A stretch of 45,317 bases of DNA from contig JANWIN010000012.1 in the NCBI GenBank assembly GCA_025449905.1, positions 1 to 45,317 on the forward strand, written 5' to 3'. This DNA is from Candidatus Saccharimonadales bacterium (lineage in GTDB: Bacteria > Patescibacteriota > Saccharimonadia > Saccharimonadales > JANWIN01). Both the position numbers and the translations under genes were made by a program. The notes under the pieces are model-generated. The model did not search any database. It was not told where the DNA came from and saw nothing but the letters and a program-made list of their open reading frames with translations. Position 1 is the stretch's first letter. Every line of letters begins with the position of its first letter. Below, in pieces: positions 28,561-36,995 of this stretch.

Positions 28561-29994
28561 TTGAACGAAACAACTGAACTAACACACCTACCTTTATCTC
28601 CAGAGCATCTGGCCAACCCTGCATACTTACCAGTTGATGCTATTCCAGAATTGGCTTCTGCTCGCTTAATAGCTCGCCGAGATGCGTATGAAATTGTGGA
28701 GCAAAATCGTCAGCACCTGAGAGATGGGGACTTTAAGGCTGTATCAATTCCTGTAGATGCACTAGGAACGGCCCGTAGAGTAACACTTAATCGCCATATA
28801 TACGGTGAGGATAGCTCACAGGCAAGGGAGTCTTTTGAGGGTCTAATTTTAGATTCCGAACGCCTCCTAGGTGAAGCAGCCAGGAAAAATACTTATGAAT
28901 ATTTTAGGCCGACTAAACAAACTCGTGATACTCAATCTGGTGATTATCTATCCCATGGTCAATCAATCTCAGTTATGACTGAAAAAGGATTAACACCTGT
29001 TGCCGAAGCTGAAGAATTAGAACGCCGAATTAACGAATATGTTGAAGAAGCGACCTACAAAGCTATAGGAGGAATGGTTATTGACGAATCAGTTACGGTC
29101 AGAACAATATCTGAATGTACAGATTGGGCAATCGAAGCACACCGGCGCAATTCGAAGGGGGGACACGGTGGCTATGTGCCGGAAATTGAGAAATTCATGG
29201 TTCGAGATGTCAAGTTTGATCCTATTACGCATGATCGATATGAAGAACAATTGGGTCTCTCTGGCATTTTTATTAATCATGAAGTTATAACTGAAACACT
29301 AAGACGTCACAACATACAAAAAGAAAATATAAGTAAAACTGAAGTGCACAGTACTCAAATGTTGGCAGATAACGATCTCGTAGATTTTGTGGCTGAACTT
29401 GACGAAGTTGCTAGTGAAGTACATGGTTTAGATATTTTTCTCGGCGAAGTTTTAACAGAGGGGCAAACCAAGGACTACAATCATGTGAGGCAAGAAGCTG
29501 AAGGTCGCAGACAAAACCTTGCTCCTAAGCCAAAAAAGTTAGCTGAATTTATTATGGGGTTAGAGCTGGAGAACACTGATGAATGGGTGGCTCTAGGACT
29601 TGTCGAAGCGCGAGTTAAAGAAATGCTGTTCGATATTGCTGGTGAAGACTACTCAGCCGCATCAATTATATTCGATCAACAAACCGCTGCAGGTTTGCAG
29701 GAAGTAGCGTACCTACGCTCAAATGGTCTTATGGAAGAAGCTCAAACGCTTTTAGCTGACGTAAAAACACAAGCGCCAGCTCCCGGCTATTGTGGCGCGG
29801 GTAGCTGCGGACTAGAATCAATTAATCAAAATAGTAACGAAGCCAAAAAAATGAAAGAACTAGGCTTAGATTCTAAAGATGCGTTGAGGGACACAGAACG
29901 ACATTGTAGGGGATGCGGTAAAAAAGAAGTGGTTTATGATCTTAAGAGTAATAAAAAAGCCTGTCTTGCTTGCAATGCAACTGCCAAATTTTAA
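28561..29994 (+). CDS. Uncharacterised 477-aa protein under riboswitch control; C-terminal Cys-rich ribbon
   Basis: TTG start immediately after the riboswitch terminator (in-frame TAA directly before, no closer ATG); C-terminus GYCGAGSCGLE...HCRGCGKKEVVYDLKSNKKACLACNATAKF. Confidence 0.85.
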   Translation: MNETTELTHLPLSPEHLANPAYLPVDAIPELASARLIARRDAYEIVEQNRQHLRDGDFKAVSIPVDALGTARRVTLNRHIYGEDSSQARESFEGLILDSERLLGEAARKNTYEYFRPTKQTRDTQSGDYLSHGQSISVMTEKGLTPVAEAEELERRINEYVEEATYKAIGGMVIDESVTVRTISECTDWAIEAHRRNSKGGHGGYVPEIEKFMVRDVKFDPITHDRYEEQLGLSGIFINHEVITETLRRHNIQKENISKTEVHSTQMLADNDLVDFVAELDEVASEVHGLDIFLGEVLTEGQTKDYNHVRQEAEGRRQNLAPKPKKLAEFIMGLELENTDEWVALGLVEARVKEMLFDIAGEDYSAASIIFDQQTAAGLQEVAYLRSNGLMEEAQTLLADVKTQAPAPGYCGAGSCGLESINQNSNEAKKMKELGLDSKDALRDTERHCRGCGKKEVVYDLKSNKKACLACNATAKF

Positions 29995-29996
29995 AT

Positions 29997-30599
29997 ATGA
30001 GTAAAATTGGGATTTTTAGCGGCAGTTTTGATCCGATCCATGGCGGGCATTTAGCTTTTGCTTTGAAAGCAGCTCAAGAAGCGAATTTAGATAAAGTTTA
30101 TTTTTTAGCTGAGCTAAAGCCACGCCGTAAAACTCATCCTACTCATTTTGCCCATCGCCAGCAATTACTAAAAATAGCCACTAAGCCATTTCCAAAACTC
30201 GGCGTTTTAGAATTGCCTGACAAAACATTTAGCACCAATAAAACCTTGCCCAGACTTAAGGCTAAATTTCAAGACGCTCAACTTTATATGCTTCTAGGCT
30301 CTGACTTAGCTAAGTATCTACCAAATTGGCCGCACATTGATTTACTTCTTGCTGACATGAAATTGATAATTGGGGTTCGAAAACTGGACAGTGTCCAAAA
30401 AGTTCAAAAAAATCTAGGCAAACTTAAAAAAGTCCCCAAAGGCTCATTAATTATTACTAGCCAGCTAAGTGATGTTTCTTCAAAACAAATTCGTGAATCG
30501 CTAAAGAAAAATAAACCTGCTCATGGCCAGCTGAAAAGCACCGAGACTTACATTAAGAAAAACTGGCTCTATTCGGCTATTTCAGCTGATAATTTATAG
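29997..30599 (+). CDS. nadD: Nicotinate-nucleotide adenylyltransferase-like
   Basis: MSKIGIFSGSFDPIHGGHLAFALKAA; MLLGSDLAKYLPNWPHIDLLL; ISSxxIR-like SSKQIRESL; 2 nt downstream of the previous stop. Confidence 0.85.
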   Translation: MSKIGIFSGSFDPIHGGHLAFALKAAQEANLDKVYFLAELKPRRKTHPTHFAHRQQLLKIATKPFPKLGVLELPDKTFSTNKTLPRLKAKFQDAQLYMLLGSDLAKYLPNWPHIDLLLADMKLIIGVRKLDSVQKVQKNLGKLKKVPKGSLIITSQLSDVSSKQIRESLKKNKPAHGQLKSTETYIKKNWLYSAISADNL

Positions 30600-32263
30600 T
30601 GGCTTTGCAGATATTCCAAATGCTTTTCCCGGAACTTTTTAAACTCACTCTTTTTAAGGCCGCTCTTCTTAATAAAGTGGCTAATTTTTTCACTTCCAAT
30701 ATAATGAGGCAACATAACATAAGCCGCGCCTTTGTCATATAACTCGGCAGCCTCTTCAGTAGTGTCGGCAGAGCATATGAACACAATATGCGGATTTACT
30801 TTCTCCAGCCAAGTAAGGATTGTGCTGTTCATTTTTAGGTCGGTAATTGTGGATACCAAAAGCTTACTGTGTTCTAAATTCAATTCTTCCAATAACTCAA
30901 TGTCGCCAACATCACCATAGACATAATTTACGCCGCTGTTTTGCAGGGAATCTATGACTTTGGGATCATAATCAACTACCAAGTAAGAACGGGTCATTTG
31001 TTTAAAAACCTTCAAAAACTCACTGCCGCCTTTTAAATAGCCAAATAAGACTAGGTCATAATGTTTCCTTTGCTCATGCTCATCACGCACTTTGTGCCTT
31101 TCAAACAAATGCAAATAGCTTTCAAAAAATTCATAAATTTGATCCGAGTAAGTAATCATATAAGTCGATATACCAATAGTAATTAGGCTAACGAGTGTTA
31201 CTAGTGAAACAACGGTTGAACCTACTTGCCCTTGCTGCTGGGCGAGCAGGATAATTATTAAGCCAAATTCACTTATTTGGGCTCCGGTCAGAGCCGTCTT
31301 AAAGCTGGTTTTTTTAGTGTAGCCGGACAGGCCCATTATCGTCATAACAATTAACGGGTTGCCAATTAAGACTGCCAGCGAAAAGATTAAGGCTTCTGGC
31401 AAAACTAGCACAATGTGTTCGACGGTTAAATGCGAGCCAAGCGCTATAAAAAACAGCACAATAAAAAAGTCACGCAGCGGCTTAAGCCTTGAGGCTGCTT
31501 CTTGGGCATAGGGCATTGAAGCTAACATAACCCCAGCTACCAACGAACCGATTTCTAACGAAAATCCGGCCTGCTTAAACAGAGCCGCTAAACCTAACCC
31601 CCAGCCAATCGTAAACAAAAACAAAAATTCTTGACTGCGCTCGATTAAAGACGTTAAACGTTCCAGAACCAGTTTTTTAAATGCATATAATACGCCAATT
31701 AAAAGTATAATTTTATAACCCAGTGTCAAAGCATCACTAATAGAAAAACCGTTATCTTTAGCCCCGGCAACAAAAATTAGAATTGTAGCGGCAATCAAGT
31801 CCTCGACCAATAAAAAGCCGACTGAAATCTTGCCATATAAGCGTTTTTCCTCGCCCTTATCGCTCAACAACTTCAAGATAATAATCGTGCTGGAAAACGA
31901 CATAGCGATACCAATTAAAATGGCGGTTTTGTTGTTATAGCCAAAGAAGTGAGCCAAGCCGAAACCAACACTTGTAGCTATGATGAACTTAAAAACCGCA
32001 ATTTGGGCGGCCAGCTTGCCAATTTCTTTAATAACCTTTGGGTTTAGGCCAAGACCAATAATTAAAAGCAGTAGAGCGATACCAAAATCGCTAAAAATAC
32101 TGAGATTTTCAGGCGAATCAATGATATGGACAATGGCTGGCCCAACAATTACACCGGTTAATATATAGCCGATTATCATTGGCTGTTTTATCAGCCGCAT
32201 AATTAAGCTGATTCCAACCCCAACAGCAATAACCAAGCTTAATTCACTAAACGTGCCGTGCAT
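30569..32263 (-). CDS. Kef-type K+/H+ antiporter (CPA2) with TrkA-N domain
   Basis: Polytopic N-terminus (QPMIIGYILTGVIVGP, EIGSLVAGVMLASMPYAQE); C-terminal nucleotide-binding region YDLVLFGYLKGGSEFLKVFKQ...VVDYDPKVIDSL. Confidence 0.9.
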   Translation of the reverse strand: MHGTFSELSLVIAVGVGISLIMRLIKQPMIIGYILTGVIVGPAIVHIIDSPENLSIFSDFGIALLLLIIGLGLNPKVIKEIGKLAAQIAVFKFIIATSVGFGLAHFFGYNNKTAILIGIAMSFSSTIIILKLLSDKGEEKRLYGKISVGFLLVEDLIAATILIFVAGAKDNGFSISDALTLGYKIILLIGVLYAFKKLVLERLTSLIERSQEFLFLFTIGWGLGLAALFKQAGFSLEIGSLVAGVMLASMPYAQEAASRLKPLRDFFIVLFFIALGSHLTVEHIVLVLPEALIFSLAVLIGNPLIVMTIMGLSGYTKKTSFKTALTGAQISEFGLIIILLAQQQGQVGSTVVSLVTLVSLITIGISTYMITYSDQIYEFFESYLHLFERHKVRDEHEQRKHYDLVLFGYLKGGSEFLKVFKQMTRSYLVVDYDPKVIDSLQNSGVNYVYGDVGDIELLEELNLEHSKLLVSTITDLKMNSTILTWLEKVNPHIVFICSADTTEEAAELYDKGAAYVMLPHYIGSEKISHFIKKSGLKKSEFKKFREKHLEYLQSHYKLSAEIAE

Positions 32264-32335
32264 ATTCCACCCAAGTCTTCCTGCCTATCATCTTACATGT
32301 TATTCTAGCTAGGATAAGCATTTTGCGCTAGGACT

Positions 32336-32848
32336 ATGAAATTTTATTTACCGCTATCTGAAAAAAGAAAAACCCATCCCCGGAAGAATATTAAAAGCCT
32401 TAAAGCTAAGGCTAATGAAAAACGCAACACAGCTGAGAAAATTGCTGATTGGTTGACTTCATACTTCGGTAGCATTACATTCTTACTTTTAAATGTTGTT
32501 TTTTTTGGAGTCTGGATTGTCATTAACACCGGCCATACTTCGGTTGAACCTTTTGATGAATTTCCATTCAACTTCCTTACTATGGTTGTTTCGCTTGAAG
32601 CAATCTTTTTAGCCATTATCGTGCTAATATCACAAAACCGCGAATCAAGAGTTGGTGAACTTCGCGAAGAGATTGATTTGCAAATAAATACTATTGCCGA
32701 GGAAGAAACCGCCAAAATCCTGGAGCTTTTAATTATGATAGCTGAAAAACAAGGGGTTGAAGTCAGCTATGACGACGACCTTAAACGACTAATGACTACC
32801 AGTAAAGTAACAATCGAACGCGAAGTCGAAAAAGAACTAAACAACTAA
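32336..32848 (+). CDS. DUF1003-like membrane protein
   Basis: EKIADWLTSYFGSITFLLLNVVFFGVWIVINTG...PFDEFPFNFLTMVVSLEAIFLAIIVLISQNR. Confidence 0.85.
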   Translation: MKFYLPLSEKRKTHPRKNIKSLKAKANEKRNTAEKIADWLTSYFGSITFLLLNVVFFGVWIVINTGHTSVEPFDEFPFNFLTMVVSLEAIFLAIIVLISQNRESRVGELREEIDLQINTIAEEETAKILELLIMIAEKQGVEVSYDDDLKRLMTTSKVTIEREVEKELNN

Positions 32849-32861
32849 ACAATTTTTCTTA

Positions 32862-32890
32862 TTGACAAGCATAAGCCATTTTGAGATTAT
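32862..32890 (+). promoter_or_regulatory. Putative promoter of a short transcript carrying a mini-ORF
   Basis: TTGACA-17 nt-GATTAT in an otherwise unexplained 240-nt gap. Confidence 0.5.
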
Positions 32891-32990
32891 TGGCGTACCT
32901 AGTGTTTGCACGCGAGAGCAGGCCTAAGAAACAAAAATAAATTTAAAAGACTAAAGTATTGAGAGTTTTAGTTTTGGGAGATCGGCAACA

Positions 32991-33083
32991 ATGCCAATTA
33001 AAATAAAAATTTGTAATTCAAGGAGACAAAAAGTGGAAGTCAAAATTCGTCGGCCTCGCTGGCAACAATTCATCCAGTATTAG
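32991..33083 (+). CDS. Candidate mini-ORF encoding a very basic 30-aa peptide (or 16 aa from GTG at 33033)
   Basis: MPIKIKICNSRRQKVEVKIRRPRWQQFIQY; internal in-frame GTG preceded by AAGGAG at good spacing; upstream GGGAG before the ATG. Confidence 0.45.
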   Translation: MPIKIKICNSRRQKVEVKIRRPRWQQFIQY

Positions 33084-33089
33084 TCAATA

Positions 33090-33713
33090 TCACTGACTAT
33101 TGGCGGCTATTGCTTGTTTAATGGCTGCTTCAAATTCTTTAACACTAGTCGGCCTAGGGTCCATTTTTTTACCATCCAAAAAGAATGTTGGCGTACCATC
33201 CACCCCCAAATCTACACCGGCTTTTTGGTCGGCATTGATTACGGCATTTACCGCTGAACTATCAAAGTCTTGCTTAAACTTTGTGATGTCCAACCCTAGA
33301 CTTTTAGCATAGGCCTCAAAAACTGAGTAAGAATCAGAAATGCTTGACCAGCTTTGTTGATTGGCATACAGCAGATCGTGCATTTCCCAAAACTTGCCCT
33401 GTAAGCTGGCCGCTTCAGCAGCCCGGTGCGCGGCAAAAGCATTTTGGTGTTGCGGCAGGGGAAAACTGCGAAACTGAAAATGGATGTCATTTTTAAAATC
33501 TTCTTTTACCTGCTTAACTATCGGGAAATAGCTGCCGCAAATGGGACACTGAAAATCGCCGTACTCAACTAGCGTGACATTTTTAGTACCTTTGCCAAAA
33601 ATATGGTTTGACGGTTGAGCATCTCCAGAAGAACTATTATTACCGGCCAACCAAAAGATTAATCCCAGCCCCACCACACATGCTGCAAGTATTCCCAAAA
33701 ACTTCTTATTCAC
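33090..33713 (-). CDS. DsbA-like thioredoxin-fold secreted oxidoreductase
   Basis: VTLVEYGDFQCPICGSYFPIVKQV (CPIC); VDGTPTFFLDGKKMDPRPT; N-terminal TM anchor. Confidence 0.93.
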   Translation of the reverse strand: MNKKFLGILAACVVGLGLIFWLAGNNSSSGDAQPSNHIFGKGTKNVTLVEYGDFQCPICGSYFPIVKQVKEDFKNDIHFQFRSFPLPQHQNAFAAHRAAEAASLQGKFWEMHDLLYANQQSWSSISDSYSVFEAYAKSLGLDITKFKQDFDSSAVNAVINADQKAGVDLGVDGTPTFFLDGKKMDPRPTSVKEFEAAIKQAIAANSQ

Positions 33714-33762
33714 TTGTTCTATCTTACTAGATAAAAGGGCGGATTTAAAATATCATGATTAT

Positions 33763-34860
33763 ATGCTTACGTTTGTATCGTTAGTTATTTTAGTCTTGAT
33801 TGTTCTTATCTCGATTTCTCTTAAAAAAATCTATAAAAATATGCCGGCTCATGAATTAAAGCGGCGTGCCCAAGGTGGTGATTCATTAGCCAAATTGCTG
33901 CATCGAGCGGCTGCCTATGGCGCCAGCCTGACAATTCTACTTTGGTTAATTATTGGCTTAAGTTCTGCCGGCTTTTTTGTTTTACTATGCAACTCTGTGC
34001 CAGCTTGGGCAGCCTTTCTTATTTCGCTGCTGCTGCTGTGGGTGGCTTTTGCCTGGTTGCCGAAAACTCGGGTTACTAAAGCTAGTGAATATTTAGCACG
34101 GGCGCTGACGCCGCTGGTGGCTTGGCTGCTACGGCAGTTTCAACCGCTGTTAAGCCGCATTGAGCTATTTATTCATGATCATTTTAGATTGAATGTTCAT
34201 ACCGGCATTTATGAAAAAGAAGATTTATTACAGCTGCTTAAAAATCAAAAAGGCCAGCTCGATAACCGTCTAACTAAGCAGGAACTACAAATTACTAAAG
34301 GGGCACTAACCTTTAGCGATAAATTAGTGCGCGACGTTATGACGCCCCGGGGTCAAATAAAAATGGTTAAAGCCGACGACGCCATCGGCCCGGTGCTTTT
34401 AAGTGAGCTTCATGACAGCGGTCATTCACGGTTTCCGGTTTACGCGGACAAACAAGACAATCTGGTCGGTATATTATATTTACATGACTTATTGGATGTC
34501 CAAGATGGTCGTAGTGTCCGCCAACTAATGAAAAAGCGGTTGTATTACGTCAATGAAGAACTGCAGCTGGACCACGTTCTACAAGCGATTATAAAAACCA
34601 AACACCAGCTGTTTGTAGTAGTTAATAGTTTTGAAGAAGTCGTCGGCGTAATAAGTATTGAAGATATTTTGGAGCAAATTATTGGTCAGCCAATAATGGA
34701 TGAGTTTGATAAGTATGAAGATTTAAGGGAAGTTGCCCACTTGGTAGCAGCAGAAGACGCAAAGTCCCGTAGCGATGCCGTGGAACCGGCAAGTGAAGAA
34801 AAACCCCAAGATGATAAACTCAAACCAGAATCTGAAAAGACGAAGCTCAAAGAAAAATAA
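33763..34860 (+). CDS. CBS-domain membrane protein (CorC/hemolysin C-like)
   Basis: N-terminal TM segments; VRDVMTPRGQIKMVKADDAIGPVLLSELHDSGHSRFPVY...EEVVGVISIEDILEQIIG. Confidence 0.85.
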   Translation: MLTFVSLVILVLIVLISISLKKIYKNMPAHELKRRAQGGDSLAKLLHRAAAYGASLTILLWLIIGLSSAGFFVLLCNSVPAWAAFLISLLLLWVAFAWLPKTRVTKASEYLARALTPLVAWLLRQFQPLLSRIELFIHDHFRLNVHTGIYEKEDLLQLLKNQKGQLDNRLTKQELQITKGALTFSDKLVRDVMTPRGQIKMVKADDAIGPVLLSELHDSGHSRFPVYADKQDNLVGILYLHDLLDVQDGRSVRQLMKKRLYYVNEELQLDHVLQAIIKTKHQLFVVVNSFEEVVGVISIEDILEQIIGQPIMDEFDKYEDLREVAHLVAAEDAKSRSDAVEPASEEKPQDDKLKPESEKTKLKEK

Positions 34861-34903
34861 AATTGTACCAAATCGTGACGATCGTCACGATTTGGTACAA
34901 TTT
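34860..34903. repeat. Perfect 44-nt palindrome (no spacer)
   Basis: AAATTGTACCAAATCGTGACGA|TCGTCACGATTTGGTACAATTT; second half is the exact reverse complement of the first. Confidence 0.98.
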
Positions 34904-34924
34904 CGGTTGGCTTATACTAATAGA

Positions 34925-36958
34925 GTGAAATTGAACGACTCAATTACTGAAGTTAAAGGCGTCGGACCGGAGGCAGCTAAAAAGTTAAACAACCTAGGCC
35001 TAAAAACGGTCAACGACCTGATTAATTACTATCCTCGCCGTTATGATGATTACTCTGAAGTCCTGCCCATCGCCAAGATTATGCCCGGCACAGTTTCTGT
35101 TCGGGCTAAGATATTGCAAGTCAAAGGCCGTTATGTGCGCCGCGGTATGCATATTACTGAAGCCGTAGCTTCTGATAAAAGCGGTAGCGTTAAACTGGTT
35201 TGGTTCAACCAACCCTACCGCGCCGCTAGCATTAAACCCGATGCTGAATATTTTATATCGGGCCAGTTTGAACTTAACTATCGCCGTTTGAGCATTATGA
35301 ACCCATCGATGGAATTAGTGAGTTTGTTCCCGGTTAGCACCGCGCGGATAGTGCCTATTTACCCAGAAACCAAAGGTATCAAGTCACTTCAGATCCGAAA
35401 AATTATGAAAAATATAATGCCGTCTATAAAGGCGTTGAAGGAATCGCTGCCATCATGGCTAATAGTTGAGCATGGTTTGATTAGCCGAGCTGAAGCGTTA
35501 TTGGCAATACATTTTCCAGAAAACGGCGATGAACTAACTAAAGCTAAAAAACGCCTGGGATTTGAAGAGGTTTTTGAATTAACCCTAGCTAGTCTTTTGA
35601 ACAAGTATCAAATAGCTGATGAGACAGCGCTTAAGATTCCTTTTAATGAAAAGCTAGCCAAAGATTTTGTTAAACATTTAACTTTTAAATTAACCGATTC
35701 CCAGCGCAAAGCCATCTGGCAAATATATAAAGACTTGGAGAGAACTCAGCCAATGAACCGATTACTAGAAGGCGACGTTGGCAGCGGTAAGACAGTCGTA
35801 GCTACTATGGCGGCGTTGATGGCCATGGAACAAGGTTTTCAGGTAGCTTTTATGGCGCCGACCGAACTTTTGGCACGGCAGCACGCTAATACTATTCACC
35901 GATTACTTGAGCCGCTTGGTTATGGAGGGCAAGTTAGTCTGCTAATTGGTGGCCTAACGCCCAAACAAAAAACCGAGGCTCATCGACGTATTAAAGACGG
36001 CTCTATCCGACTTATAATTGGTACACATGCCTTAATTGCCGAAAAGGTAAATATGCACAAGCTGGGACTAGTCATAATTGATGAACAGCACCGCTTTGGG
36101 GTTGAACAGCGTAAAAAATTGCAAGCCAAAGCCGGCCATGCTTTGCATGTTTTAAACATGACGGCCACGCCGATTCCGCGCAGTTTGGCACTAACTCTTT
36201 ACGGTGAACTAGACATTTCAGTTATTGATGAAAAGCCTGTTAATAGAAAGCCAATAATCACCAAACTAGTTTCACCAACTGACAGACTGAAGGTATATGA
36301 AAAAATTAAAAAAGAACTTAGCGGTGGTCGCCAGATGTTCATCGTTACTCCTTTAATAAGTGACTCCGATGTTTTAGATGTTGCCTCAGCAGAAAAAACT
36401 TTTGAAGAAGTCCAAAGCGACTTTTCAAACTACAAAGTCGGCCTGCTGCACGGACGCTTAAAAGCTGAGGATAAAGCCAAAATTATGCAAAAATTTGTCG
36501 ATGGCGAACTAAATATTTTAGTCAGCACTACAGTAATTGAAGTGGGCGTTGATGTGCCCAACGCGGCGGTAATGCTAATTGAAAACCCTGAACGCTTCGG
36601 GCTGGCTCAAATACATCAGCTGCGCGGCCGGGTTGGCCGTAGTTCAGATCAAGGCTACTGCTATCTAATGTTGGACGGCAATCAGCCTCCAAGCCAACGT
36701 CTGCGAGCACTAGAAAGTAATAGTGACGGCTTTAAGCTGGCCGAATTGGACCTTGAACTGCGTGGTCCCGGAGCCATTTATGGCACACTTCAACACGGGC
36801 AGCTAGATTTACGGATCGCCAAACTCACAGACACCAAACTTATTGCCCAAGCCCGAGCCTCCGCTCAAAATTTCATCGATAAAAAAGAAAGTCTGAGCCA
36901 ATATCCAGCATTGCATAAAAATGTTTCAGCCCTTCAGGCTGTAACCACCCTTAACTGA
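34925..36958 (+). CDS. recG: ATP-dependent DNA helicase RecG
   Basis: LNDSITEVKGVGPEAAKKLNNLGLKTVNDLINYYPRRYDDYS; LEGDVGSGKTVVATMAAL; IDEQHRFGVEQR; TATPIPRSLALT; start revised to GTG 34925. Confidence 0.95.
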   Translation: MKLNDSITEVKGVGPEAAKKLNNLGLKTVNDLINYYPRRYDDYSEVLPIAKIMPGTVSVRAKILQVKGRYVRRGMHITEAVASDKSGSVKLVWFNQPYRAASIKPDAEYFISGQFELNYRRLSIMNPSMELVSLFPVSTARIVPIYPETKGIKSLQIRKIMKNIMPSIKALKESLPSWLIVEHGLISRAEALLAIHFPENGDELTKAKKRLGFEEVFELTLASLLNKYQIADETALKIPFNEKLAKDFVKHLTFKLTDSQRKAIWQIYKDLERTQPMNRLLEGDVGSGKTVVATMAALMAMEQGFQVAFMAPTELLARQHANTIHRLLEPLGYGGQVSLLIGGLTPKQKTEAHRRIKDGSIRLIIGTHALIAEKVNMHKLGLVIIDEQHRFGVEQRKKLQAKAGHALHVLNMTATPIPRSLALTLYGELDISVIDEKPVNRKPIITKLVSPTDRLKVYEKIKKELSGGRQMFIVTPLISDSDVLDVASAEKTFEEVQSDFSNYKVGLLHGRLKAEDKAKIMQKFVDGELNILVSTTVIEVGVDVPNAAVMLIENPERFGLAQIHQLRGRVGRSSDQGYCYLMLDGNQPPSQRLRALESNSDGFKLAELDLELRGPGAIYGTLQHGQLDLRIAKLTDTKLIAQARASAQNFIDKKESLSQYPALHKNVSALQAVTTLN

Positions 36959-36995
36959 TTAGAATTTTGAGGTTCTCTCTGTTACAATCTGCGTA

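Noticed and set aside
32344-32715. 123-aa minus-strand ORF antisense to the DUF1003 gene
   Set aside because: Mirror ORF of a recognised family; low-complexity Ser/Lys-rich composition.
34775-34924. N-terminal extension of the recG ORF in the track (MPWNRQVKKNPKMINSNQNLKRRSSKKNKIV...)
   Set aside because: It reads the CBS-protein 3' end in another frame and runs through the palindrome; RecG homology starts at VKLNDSITEVKGVGPEAA, with a -10-like TATACT just upstream of GTG 34925.
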